The notes below the pieces were generated by a model. The model was not told the origin of the DNA. It worked only from the letters and a program-made list of their open reading frames with translations, and made no database searches. Of a stretch of DNA of 64,000 nt, positions 8,784 through 19,710 are shown one piece after another. The stretch comes from Cycas panzhihuaensis (lineage: Eukaryota > Cycadophyta): NCBI GenBank assembly GCA_023213395.1, contig CM041465.1:26357741-26421740 (forward strand). Direction: 5' to 3'. Position 1 is the first letter of the stretch; the number at the start of each line of letters is the position of its first letter. The position numbers were made by a program, and so were the translations under genes.

Positions 8784-9177
8784 TGTTAATGTTATACCCT
8801 AATATTATCCTTTATTATATATTTAATTAAGATTATTGTATTATTATAAAAGTTTAGTGATTTGGCCAATTATCTAAATCAATGAACTTCTCTCTTATTT
8901 ATTCCAAAATCTTTCACACATTGGCTAACTGGAAGATTGGGGAGACAATATCTTATTGGTACGTAGGTAGAAGGTTTTGTTAATTAGAGAGGGAGGATGA
9001 AATCCTTAACCTGCTCCCACATATATTCACTATTATTTTAATATTATTCTTATTTCAAAGGTGGTTTTTTATCCCTTAAATGGGTTTTCCACCTGCCAAA
9101 TTTGGTGCACCTATCTATGTTATTGAATGGTTTACTTTTATATAAATTAAGTTGTTATTTGCACCCTCTCTTTTCCA
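8784..9177 (+). repeat. Copia-3 5' LTR
   Basis: It begins TGTTAATGTTATACCC and ends CTCTCTTTTCCA, aligning with the 3' LTR end CTCTCTCTAACA. I do not see a recognisable primer site in the bases that follow. Confidence 0.85.
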
Positions 9178-9267
9178 GAGTAGGGATTTTAAACAAAGTT
9201 TTCAAGTAGGGTTTTCAAATGAATTTTTCTGAAGTAAGAATCTGGAGCCAGATCATACATTATTGAA

Positions 9268-9438
9268 ATCAGTAATCCTCCATGGGCAACCAAAAAAAAG
9301 GGTGCAAATACCAGTGATTCAACAGCCATAAGCTTGATCAAAATGTTGAGAGATGATCTAGATGCATCCTTCAATGGATCTTCAATGGTAACATCAATAA
9401 TAGCAACCTTGTGAGGATTAGATCCCTTTAGACCAAGT
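9268..9438 (-). pseudogene. Vacuolar H+-pyrophosphatase C-terminal fragment
   Basis: On the minus strand 57 codons read open. They contain [13 protein letters not shown], then [22 protein letters not shown] and APFF with HGGLL. This is the extreme C-terminus of the type I vacuolar proton-pumping pyrophosphatase, a 16-helix tonoplast pump of about 760 residues that uses PPi to acidify the vacuole. Only about 7% of the protein is here. Differences include Asp for Gly before VTIED and Arg-Ser in place of Gly-Pro before SLNIL. It is antisense to Copia-3 and lies between its 5' LTR and gag. It may be a captured fragment or part of an unseen nested insertion. The frame runs on past HGGLL with no stop until 9189. 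Confidence 0.87.
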
Positions 9439-11179
9439 AACTTGATGAATGCAAAGATAAATAAAGAAAAGAGAATATCAATACACCGACACCCAATGTG
9501 CGTTAGATTATGGACTCAGAATCTTAGAGTTGGATTCTACCCTCATTTCTGGAATGGCTTTCTAGATTGCTCCCAATAATGTAATCTAATTCTAATGTTG
9601 AGTGATCCAACTCTGATGGAAGGGATTTTGATGTGAACACAACAAATGAAGATGGTGATATTAGACCCACTCATGGATGCAGAGATCCCACTTAAAGATG
9701 TAGAGATGCCAAGGATGTAGAGATGCTAGGTATATACAGATGTTGAATAGAGGTCAATAGAGACATGAGGAAAGATCAAACTATGGATAGATTGTAGAGA
9801 TCAGTGCCATGCATCTGATGAACCTTTACACCATCTCACAAACCTTTGTAACTTCTATGTATCTCATGCCATTATCAAGCTTCAAAGAGGATTGTTTAGT
9901 TCAAGAAGAGATGCCCACCATCATTAGGGAAATGACATCGTAGGAATAGAAGACACCCTACTCACACCCTGTTGCTCTGTGAGATGGAGAAGATGTCTTA
10001 CTGCTAGTAAGACAGAGAGATGGAGAAGATACCCTACTGAAATCTTCATGCCATTACCAACGAAGATGCACTAATACTCGGCCCCTGCTAGACACCCATC
10101 ATTTAACATCCTCACAGAGAAACAAAGAGGAGAAACAAACTCAATCGTTACTTACTCATTGTTGGTAAAACCTGATTAGGGTTCCGTTATAATAGTCAGA
10201 TGATAAAATGCCAAAACGTAAAAAATCTTTTTATTTTAGATATACCCTCATAATTTTTTATTTATTCCTTTTTCTAAAGTTTAGATTAATAAAAATGAAT
10301 TGAATGATTGTTTTGAGTTCATAAGTCCTTAAGCCCCCCAGCCCCTCAGTCTCATTGCTATTCATATGACTTGACCCTATTAATCAAAAGGGTCTAAACT
10401 TTTAATTTCTTTTTATTTTTTAAATATGAAGGGGGTACCTGTACTTTTTTCCCTATAACTTCTTCATATGAAGTTAGAATCTAATTTTGAAAGAAACATT
10501 ACATTTCTGACTCAGACGTGGATATTTTGACTGGTCTTTCAAGTTTTTTGGATGCCATTTTGATTAATAAATTCTTATTCAAAGTCAAGCCTTCTTGTCC
10601 TAGTACGTTCAAGTATGTATCTTTAACTCTTGATTTTCTTTAACTCTTAATTTTCTTAACATTCTTACCATAATTTAATAAACAATTGATTATTTTTTAA
10701 ATTCATCAAGTAATAACATTATTGATTTATGCTTTTTTTAATAAATTCATGAACTATTAAATCATTATTTTATCTTTTTTAAAATATAAATGATATTATA
10801 AACATACAATATTTAGTTGCTTCATTTAATTTCTAATTTATTTTATGGCACTAATATGTAACTATCACATTCTTAATTATTTTTTCATAACTATTTGATT
10901 ATAAATATGATATTTCTTGATTAAAGATTATCAAACTCTTAATATCAATGAAATTATTTTTTGTCAATAGCGAATTAAATTAAAGATTAATTTAATATTC
11001 AGTGTTTATCAATGAATTTATTTTTGTGATTTATTCACTTATAACTTCAGTCAAAGGTCATAACCTCTTTATTTTTCCTCCAAGAGGATCTCTAATCATT
11101 GGTTTTTATTTCTAATATGTAACTTATACTAGGTACAACCTCCTATGTACCAATTCTAGTATTAACTAACTCTAATTAT
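9439..11179. other. Copia-3 leader, unassigned
   Basis: No protein family recognised. A short imperfect repeat, GAGATGGAGAAGAT followed by a CTTACTG or CCTACTG block, occurs near 9980-10045. From about 10200 the DNA becomes very AT-rich. At some 2.2 kb in total the leader is much longer than usual for copia, which suggests nested or captured sequence I could not resolve. Confidence 0.5.
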
Positions 11180-12105
11180 GTTGACTAAAAAAATAGAATA
11201 TCCTAACAGCTTAAATATCAAAAGATATGACGATATGTCATAGGTGAGTTTCCAAAACCCAAAGATGAAACATCAGAAACTTATATAGTCTATCTAATGA
11301 ACTATGGTGGAGCTCTAGGAACCATCCTATCCTCCCTCTCTCCAGACATTAGTAGGAAGTTCTCTGAAACAGATGATCTTACCACTTTCTAGAAAACTCT
11401 CACAGAAAAATACGACAGGGTTGACACACAATAGTTAACTGTGTTAGAACAACAAATGTACAATCTAAATTATAAGGATTTTCCTAAAGTTGGAGATTTC
11501 CTATCAAAACTTCAACTCATTAATAAAGATCTAGCAAATTGTATCAAATCTTCTACCAAAGTAGATGATAAAGTGGTCACTATAACACATGTAAAGTACA
11601 ACGATATACTTGTTCATCTTACAATTAATAAACTCCTGAAACATTTCAATCTTTTCAAAACCACTAGGCAACAAGTAGGACATCCACTAATTACTTTTGA
11701 TCAATTAATGAATCAACTTATTGAACATCAAAACATGTTAGTTCTGACTGGGAAACTAAAAGATCCTTCACATGCTCTTTTTTCCAAGTCACAATTATTT
11801 ACTAAATCTAAACATCAAAACAACTATCAAAGTAATCATCATCATCATCCCAAATTCTTAAAACCTGATAAAGATTCATCCAATCAAAAATAATCCTCAT
11901 TATAACACTAAGTATTCTGGATTACCTAAATCTCAAAATACCTCTAAACAATCATTCCCAAAAAGGAATACTATCAATACTAATCATAATCAGAACATCA
12001 GTTGTGTTTACTATCATAAAATAAGGCACATCATTGATGTTTATAGGAACAGAATTGCCTATGAAGCCTACAAAGATTCTAAGGGGGATCCAATCATGAT
12101 CTTAT
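11180..12105 (+). pseudogene. Copia-3 gag
   Basis: The capsid-type gag is best seen at 11441-11893, which is open and ends in a His-rich, basic tail. Motifs include LINKDLANCI and PLITFDQLMNQLIEHQNML. A degenerate zinc knuckle follows near 12000-12055 (CVYYHKIRHI), with Tyr in place of the second Cys and Arg in place of the conserved Gly. The upstream part is broken by frame changes. Confidence 0.8.
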
Positions 12106-12108
12106 AAT

Positions 12109-12720
12109 TCTTATCATTCCCTAACTACTTCTATAATAGTTTTTTTAGCACCAACCACTCACCCACCCTTGTGGATTCTTGATTCAGGTGCTTCCCATCA
12201 CATGACAAGACACCAAGAATGTCTTACTTCATATCAATCTGATTCAAACTCTAAAGAAGAGATATCTTCTGGGAGTGCAACCCAACTCAAAGTCAAAGGA
12301 ATAAGTGATGTTATTTTAAAAGATGGCTTAATTAAGGATGTATTCTATGTTCTTGGCTTATTACCTAATCTTCTCTCAGTATATCAAACCTGCTAGAAAG
12401 ATCTTGTTATAGAATTTTGGAAAGATAAATTTATTATCAAACAACTATCAAATAAATTTAAATCAATTACCTTAGGACCTACAGATCACAAAATAGGTAT
12501 TTATAGCTTAACAAGTCTCCAGCATTCTAAAATCAAAACTTTCAGTGCCTTTATAGCAAAATCTGACTCAACCAGTAAGCTTTGGCATGTTAGATTCAGT
12601 CATACGAGTTATGGAAGACTCCAGTACCTAAGTAAGAATGATATGGTTTATGGGTTACCTATACTAAAAAATGTCTATGGTGTTTGTGAAGCCTGTGTAA
12701 TAGGCAAATAGCACATGGAC
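12109..12720 (+). pseudogene. Copia-3 protease and pre-integrase domain
   Basis: The protease active site WILDSGASHHMTRH is intact (12169-12210), and 12169-12396 is open. The pre-integrase zinc stretch follows with KLWHVRFSHTSYGRLQYL and CEACVIGK (about 12580-12710), ending at a TAG where Gln is expected. Confidence 0.88.
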
Positions 12721-13500
12721 CCTTTTCCAAATCATACTATCTTTCAAGTAAAAGCTTAACTTGAACTTATTCATTCTGATATCTGTGGTCTATTCCAAGT
12801 ACCTTTGTACTTTAGAAGTAGATATTTTGTCATATTTATCAATGACTTCTCTAGAAAATACTGGGTATACATGTTAAAAATAAGAAGATAAGTATTTGAC
12901 ATCTTTGTTAAATTCAAACCTTATTAAAAAACTAAACAAACTCTAAAATCAAAATCTTCATAATAGATAATACTAAGGAGTACTTAAGTAATAATTTTAC
13001 TAATTACTACAAAAAGCATGGAATACAATTTCAACATTCTATAGCATATACTCATCAATAAAATGGTGTTATTGAATGTAAAAATTGTACACTTATTGAG
13101 ATGACTAAATGCATATTACATGTAAAAGGTCTCGACTTAAAATTATGGGTAGAAGTTATTACTTGTTCCAACTATTTATTAAATCACTTACCATATAAAT
13201 CTTTACAAAATATTATGCTATAACAAAAATGGTCTAAGTGTAAACCTTCTATTAAATATTTAAGAATCTTTGGTAGCATTTCCTAGGGGTACATTCCCAA
13301 AGAAAAATGACAGAAACTTGATCCTAAAAGTTTCAAGTATATCTTTGTTAGTTACAATGAATAAAGTAAAGCCTATAAACTTCTAAATCCAACCATGCAT
13401 AAGATTTCAATACTACATAATGTTATATTTGATGAAGAAGGCTCTTTATCAAAAACTTCTTATGTTGAACTTCCAATTAAAAATTTGTTAACTAATACTT
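12721..13500 (+). pseudogene. Copia-3 integrase
   Basis: LIHSDICGLFQVP supplies the first catalytic Asp. The region around 12960-13090 is frame-shifted, so the second Asp and the Glu blocks are only partly readable. Decay is worse here than in the RT. Confidence 0.78.
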
Positions 13501-13789
13501 ACTTAATTGATTCCAGTGACATACAAGCTAATCCTAAATCAATTGAGTCCTAATCTACTCAAGTTTAAAACTAGACTTTAAAAGAACGAACTACCTCTAC
13601 CTCTAATCAACCTACTTCACCAAAACAACAAATAAACAATAGCAAACAACTTATTTAGGCTCAGGAAACTCTTTTTGATGTTGATTCTAATGCTGATAAT
13701 CCTTTGGATACCAGAAGAACTCATTCCCAAAACCTCCAAGTTAATTTTGCTTTATTGTCCAAAGTCATAGCCAGTGATAATCCCAGAAC

Positions 13790-14580
13790 TTTTAAATAAG
13801 CAAGTAATAATCCCATATGGTAATAAGCCATGAAAGTTAAAATGGATACTCTTAAAAAGAACTCAACTTGGGATTTAGTTACTCTACCTCTTAAAAAGAA
13901 CGTGGTAGATTATAAATGGGTTTATCAAACTAAGTTTATCTCTGAAGGAGCAATTGAAAAGCATAAAACTTATTTAGTAGCAAAAGGTTTCTCATAGATT
14001 AATGGTATTGATTATAATGAAACCTTTGCTCCAATAGCTAAAATGAAAACTACTAAAACTATCATAGCTCTGGCAGCTAAATTTGGTTGGAAAATTCATC
14101 AAATGGATGTTAAGAGCACCTTCTTAAATAGTGATCTTAAAGAAGAAATCTATATGAATCAACCTCCTAGATTTGTTTGTAATCCTAATCTTGTTTATAA
14201 ATTAAGAAAATCTATCTATGGCTTAAAATAAGCTCCTCAAGCTTGGTACACAAAAATAGATGATTATCTTATACAAAATGGATATACTAAATAGTGATTC
14301 TAATCTCTACTTCAGATGTGAAAATAGTAATATTACTATCTTAATTCTCTATGTAGATAATATAATCATTACTAGATCCTTACTCTCTAGTATTCATAAT
14401 TAAAATCAATCTTGATAAACAAATTTGAAATGTCTAACTTAGATCTTTTACACTATTTTCTAGGATTAGAAATTTGTCACACTGATTCTGAAATAATAAT
14501 ATCTCAACTTAAATATATTTTAGACTTAATCAAATGATTTAATATGAAAAATACTAAATTAGCTCCAAATCCTTTATAAT
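13790..14580 (+). pseudogene. Copia-3 reverse transcriptase
   Basis: Landmarks are NSTWDLVTLP, YKWVYQTKF, YNETFAPIAKM, WKIHQMDVKSTFLNSDL (Ser where Ala is usual) and LVYKLRKSIYGLK. The catalytic box reads YVDNII, with Asn for the second Asp. Stops follow YGLK (TAA, Gln expected) and other Gln positions. Confidence 0.88.
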
Positions 14581-14639
14581 AAAGTATTAAACTATCCACT
14601 ATTTGTTCCACACCACTTTGTGATCCTATAACATATCGA

Positions 14640-15318
14640 TAACTCATAGGCAATCTTATTTACCTAACTCACACCCATCCTGATATCTCTTATATTATTG
14701 CTTTATGTTCTAAATATATGCAAAATCCTCATGAGTCTCACTAGAAAGCAGCTAAATGGATTTTAAGATACCTATAAGGTACAACATTCTATGGCCTAAC
14801 ATATAAATCTTAGAAGAATAACCTAAAATTAATAGGTTATATAGACTCAGATTGGGCAGGAGACTCTGATTATAAATCTATAGTTGGTTATGTTTTCTTT
14901 TTAGATGTGTCGCCAATTGCTTGGTCCAGTAAAAAGATATGAGTCTTAGCCTTATCCACAACTGAAGTTGAATATCAAGCTCTTATTGAAGCCAACAAAG
15001 AATCACTCTACATTAAATCCTTTTTAAGTGAGCTTGGTTTATTTCCTAACTCATCCATTGAACTTCATATTGATAATCAAGGAACCATGTCTATTTCTAC
15101 TAATATTGTTGCCCATTCAAGGACAAAACATATAGAATTACATCAACATTTTATACATAATCTTGTAAATGATGAAACTATTCACTTGTCTTATTGTCCC
15201 ACATATGTGTAGATTATAGATATTCTTACAAAGCCATTGACTGAAGTTAAATTTTTAAAGCTTTGAGATTTATTGAAGATTAAAGAACTCTCCATCAAAG
15301 AAGGATCAACATGCTAAA
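14640..15318 (+). pseudogene. Copia-3 RNase H
   Basis: Motifs in order are LIGYIDSDWAGDSDYKS, SIVGYVFF, ALSTTEVEYQALIEANKE, ELHIDNQGTMSIS and HSRTKHIELHQHFI. All the main acidic residues are visible. It ends near 15318 (GSTC then TAA), shortly before the polypurine tract. Confidence 0.88.
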
Positions 15319-15363
15319 GACTTCTTTATCTTCTATATTATATATTATATGAAAGATAACATT

Positions 15364-15372
15364 AAAGGGGGA
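15364..15372 (+). other. Copia-3 polypurine tract
   Basis: AAAGGGGGA lies directly before the 3' LTR start TGTTAATG. Confidence 0.9.
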
Positions 15373-15979
15373 TGTTAATGTTATGCCCTAATGTTGCCCT
15401 TTATTATATATTTAATTAAGATTATTATATTATTATAAAAGTTTGGTGATTTGGCCAACTGTCCAAATCAACAAACTTCTCTTCTATTTATTCTAGAATC
15501 TTTCACACATTGGTTGGCTAGAAGATTGGGGAGTTAGTATCTTGTTGGTACACAGGTAGAAGGTTCCGTTAATTAAAGAGGGAGGATGAGATCCTATGCC
15601 CTAATGTTACCCTTTATTATATATTTAATTAAGATTATTGTATTATTATAAAAGTTTGGTGATTTGGCCAACTGTCCAAATCAACAAACTTCTCTCCCAT
15701 TTATTATAGAATCTTTCACACATTGGCTGGCTAGAAGATTGGGGAGATAGTATCTTGTTGGTACGCAAGTAGAAGGTTCCGTTAATCAAAGAGGGAGGAT
15801 GAGATCCTCAACCTGCTCTTATATATATTCACTATTATTCTAATATTATTCATATTTCAGAGGTGGTTTTTTATCCCCTAAAGGAGTTTTCCACCTACCA
15901 AATTTGGTGCACTTATCCATGTTACTAAATGGTTTACTTTTATATAAATTAAGTTACTATTTACACCCTCTCTCTAACA
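15373..15979 (+). repeat. Copia-3 3' LTR with internal tandem duplication
   Basis: The LTR is 607 bp against 394 bp for the 5' copy. The excess is a tandem duplication: 15382-15594 and 15595-15808 are two diverged copies of the same 213-214 bp, each starting TATGCCCTAATGTT and ending GAGATCC. It ends CTCTCTCTAACA and is followed by TTCCT. Confidence 0.9.
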
Positions 15980-15984
15980 TTCCT

Positions 15985-16110
15985 CATTTAGTAATTAAAG
16001 ATTTAAATAATGTATGGAGCCTATCGAATCTCAACAATAGAAGGTTTGAAATTCAAAAAACCTATAAACTCTCAATATTTGAGAAGTTTAATGCCTAGCA
16101 GCACTCTTCA
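15985..16110 (+). pseudogene. Gypsy-A integrase C-terminal end
   Basis: LVIKDLNNVWSLSNLNNRR and the following FEIQK continue the integrase after Copia-3. The same end is readable on the minus strand of Gypsy-B near 33300-33420. Confidence 0.8.
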
Positions 16111-17100
16111 CCTCTGTAATGAGGATAAACTATGGATTCAAAACTTTCTTCTTTCCTAATGAGCTAAAACTATGGGCAATTCCTTTCTTTAGTCTTTTCT
16201 CATATTTTCTTGACTTGTTCTTACTTTCATCAAAGTTTTTACTTATGATCATATAAGCCTTTTTGTCTTTCTAGCATTTGCATTAATTGTGGATGCTCTT
16301 CTTTGAGGTTTTAGTCTTACTTTCTTTTGAGTTTTATACTCAAGAGAGAATTTAGGCCCATAGCCTTATTATTTATTTTTATCCTTAAGAAGAGAGATTG
16401 GTTTGTCAGCTTCAGACACTTTATCATTTGTTTAGATATCTATGTTATATCACCTACTTGCTTTTTTCTTTTTGTTGTTTTTATTATCCTCGATTCTCTC
16501 TATTTACATCCTAAAGTGAGTACTTATTCTGTTGCCTTCCTTTTATATTTGGAGACACCATGATTTTGATTTCTTTTCTTTCCCATGGTTTAATCCTTAT
16601 GCAGATTAATCACTTCCATCTTAGGTTCCATTAAAAAGGATAAATCCTTGTTATATTGAGTAAAATAACTTCATAATTAGATGATTATGATTCTATTCTT
16701 GTAAAAATATATGAAACTTAAAAATTAAAAAAAATCAATAAAAAAAAGTTAAAAAAAAAAAGTAAAGTAAAGAAAGAAAAAGAGAAAAAAAAAAGAGTAT
16801 ATTGTTACCATCCTCTTGTAATCCAAGGTAAATCACGTAATGGCTTTATCCTCACCTATCCTTGTAGTAGGTTAGGTTCATTTGGATGAGTCATTTAGGA
16901 TTTATGAGTGTAGATGCTTGGGTCCATCATGGCCTCAGTTATAACTAAACCTTGCTTGACACCTTTTTATTCCTATTGATCATAGTCATCTTAATTATGA
17001 TTTCTCTTTTTTCTCAATATAGTTAGAACTATTCTTATTTACTATCATCTCCTTATTGATTGATTCCCACAACTTCCTTTATCAATCACATTGCTTCTAA
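16111..17100. other. Gypsy-A spacer between integrase and extra RNase H
   Basis: About 1 kb with no recognised protein. It has an A-rich low-complexity block at 16729-16797. The same spacer is found reversed in Gypsy-B (32260-33280), where the block appears as T-rich at 32560-32650. Confidence 0.6.
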
Positions 17101-17126
17101 ATATTGATACTATATTCCCATGGCAT

Positions 17127-17570
17127 TGAGTATATTCATTAACAAAGGTAGTAGAGGTAACCCATGACAGTCTACTTCTACTTGGGTGATCTTTAACCAA
17201 TTGGAAAACCCTCTCCTCTCTGCTAGTCTATTTATACCTAGAGAAACTAATAATGAAGCAAATTATTATGCCATAATTAGAGCCTTATTTGATATCTTTC
17301 ACTCTTATCTTGGACCCATCATCATATATCTTGATTCTTCGATTATAGTCTATCAGCTAGTTGGGATATATTAGGTGCATTCTTCATGACTCCTCCTCTT
17401 TCACCATCAGGCTTTATCATTGTTGTCACTATTTTCTTTGGTTACTATCCGGTATGTTCCTCGTTCCCTTAATGTTAAAGCTAATACTCTTGTTTTTTCT
17501 ATCTTGGATGATTATTTTGATTGACTTTTATCTTTTGGCGGAGGGCACCCTACTCCGAAATAAGCATAAA
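17127..17570 (+). pseudogene. Gypsy-A additional RNase H (archaeal type)
   Basis: The reading ALSIFINKGSRGNP carries the first acidic position (Asn for Asp). ETNNEANYYAIIRALFD supplies the Glu block, IIIYLDSSIIVYQLVG the next Asp, and YVPRSLNVKANTL the last motif, with Asn for Asp. This is the archaeal-like RNase H known as a second RNase H in plant Tat retrotransposons. It lies downstream of the integrase, not beside RT. The Gypsy-B copy on the minus strand (31800-32235) is less damaged at the first block (IDGGSRGKP). Confidence 0.85.
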
Positions 17571-17879
17571 CTATCACTTTAAAATGAGTATAAACAACCA
17601 TATACATACTAGTAAAAAAAATCCAAAAATATATATAATGATAAAAGAACAAAAAAAGTGAAAAATATTAAAATTATTATGTGTTTTCATGGACTATAAC
17701 AATGATAAATGTATATTATGCTTAACTTATAAAAGGGAAATAAAAAGGGGAAAAGAGTTCAGAGTGAATCATACATTACATACAAGTTTTCAAAAAGAAA
17801 AGTGATCAATATATATACATATACAAGAAAATATAATATATCTATCACTCATGTAACCTATGATACAACAATTAAGGCT

Positions 17880-19710
17880 CAAAAAATGCCTTACATCTCC
17901 CTTCTCTCCCTCTCTATATATAGAATGCATTCATCTATGTGAGCCCTGATGAGATCTATCATGTGTTCTTAGCTCTATCCTCTCTCCTCTGCCTGAAGTC
18001 TATCCATATATAAACTCTCTATGGGGTGGAAGATGTCATCCCTACTACACTATGGTACTCCTTGATGGAGTAGTTCATACTCCCATCTATGCCAGTGTGA
18101 TCCTATGTAGATGACATCTCTCATCCTCAATCACTTTAAGGTCTAACTCTCATAGTCTCAACTCTGCTCTAGTGTCCATGTATATGTCTTGAGCCCATAA
18201 AGCACGACTAAAATAGTTAATATGGTGTCCTAAAAGCATACAGTCCATTATGTTTCATGCTAGAGCCTCCTTTGATGTAGGTACATAAGGGAATTTTAGA
18301 TCTAGTATGCTCCTTATCTCCCCCATAGTCATGATCTTATCATCTGCCTAATGAAAATATATAAATTATGATTAATCTTCTAGAAAGAAAGTACATAATA
18401 AAAAAGAAAGTATGGTTTAATGTATTCATAATTAATTAGCTAATATACCTACTGACCCACCTCCTCTTATTGGCTTGGCTACCATGTTCTCTACTACCTA
18501 TTAACCTCCCTCTCTCATAAGCTATTGGGAAGCCTCCTGAATAACCTCTCCCTCTCATACTTTAATTCCTCCTCCTCTACCCTACTCTTTAACCAAGCCT
18601 AGCTCCATGCTCTGTATGGATCCTCCTGTATCTCTACCTGGTGCTCCACTTACTGTCTCTAATACATATTGACTCCCTCCCTCTCCTTTGCTAGTCGATG
18701 CCCCTCCTCTCCCTCCTCTACCCATCTCACCATTGCCTCTACCATCTCTTCCACCTCTACCTCCTCTCTCTCTACCTCTCCTCTACCTCTACTAGTGATG
18801 GAAGCCTCTCCTACTACTCCTCTCTCCACTATATTTACCTTGTCATCACTCCATGTCAGCAATCCCTTATATGTATCCTCTATTAGCTATCTCCTAGTCA
18901 TCCTATTTAGTAGAGGATTATGTGTACTTATTACTACAACTACTATCTTATTATGGATCCTAGCCCTCATATGCCACCTGTTCATCCTTGGATCCATGAC
19001 TGCCATCTCTCCCGGTACTCCTCCTAGTCTTATCAAAGGAACATGATCATATAACCAACACATCAAGATGGAGCTCTATGAAAATCCCCCTTTCCCTAGC
19101 CTCCTGATCCTTGACAACTGTAGATATATGCTATCTACTATATACTACCCCTAATTCATCTAAAATCCCTCCTCACACCTCCTACCCACTAAGTTGAAAC
19201 CTGCATGATGTTTTAGATTCTAGTAATTCTATATATGATGATGAGGACTATGATCTTCCATATGAAAGGGACCTTATCTACTATTTATATGGCCTTTATA
19301 GATATCCTATGGGGGCTAAACTAATAAATGGAACTTATCAAATACTAGCTACATATCACTTGAAGCTCATCATCCACCACCCTACTAAGTCTTACTCTCT
19401 TCCCATGCCAACTAACTCCTAGGATCCTCCCCACATCCCTTGCAATGATTCAAACCTCTTCAATCACCTGTACTCTAAAGATGTTATGTCTCAAAATCTA
19501 ACAACTAATAAAATCATAGAGTATCTCATAGTCCATCACTAATTGTGTTGATCCACTCACTCGAGATAGTCTATAAGCCCTCAAAATATCTGGCTCATTT
19601 AACTAGTTAACTAGCTCTCTGATGGCTAACCCCTCATCCTCTCGTGTATCTACCCTCTCCAGATGTTGTATCACATCAAAAGAATTGTATTAGTTTCCTA
19701 TTTTCATGAT
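17880..19710 (-). pseudogene. Gypsy-A antisense ORF, two exons
   Basis: On the minus strand, opposite to pol, a protein reading runs from about 19710 to 18449. It includes LNEPDILRAYRLSRVSGSTQ, VMDYEILYDFIS, MDPRMNRWHMRARIH and an acidic Glu/Val-rich stretch (18659-18862). A probable intron at 18348-18448 (GT at its start, AG at its end, minus strand) leads to a second exon with MTMGEIRSILDLKFPYVPTS. Gypsy-B encodes the same protein at 29105-30990 on its own antisense strand, with matching residues. The family is not certain. It has the feel of the proteins with a plant mobile domain that some plant elements carry. Confidence 0.65.
18348..18448 (-). other. Probable intron of the Gypsy-A antisense ORF
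   Basis: On the minus strand the segment begins GTATATTAGC and ends TTTTCATTAG, about 101 bp and T-rich. The Gypsy-B copy has GTATGTTAAT at the same place, but its acceptor is altered. Confidence 0.5.

Larger units (their letters stand above)
8784..15979 (+). mobile_element. Copia-3: Ty1/copia retrotransposon, both LTRs present
   Basis: A second copia family, unlike Copia-1 and Copia-2. It has a 394-bp 5' LTR, an unusually long 2-kb leader holding a foreign gene fragment, gag, protease, integrase, RT, RNase H, a polypurine tract (15364-15372) and a 3' LTR of 607 bp enlarged by a tandem duplication. It lies in the integrase C-terminus of Gypsy-A. Coding regions have many stops. Confidence 0.92.

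Noticed and set aside
16729-16797. Possible poly-A tail of a LINE or processed gene copy
   Set aside because: The same A-rich block occurs reversed at the same relative place in Gypsy-B, so it is part of the gypsy family.
18669-19046. A 125-codon plus-strand Ser/Thr/Leu-rich open frame
   Set aside because: It is the shadow of the acidic, Glu/Val-rich part of the antisense ORF on the other strand. The minus-strand reading is conserved in Gypsy-B.
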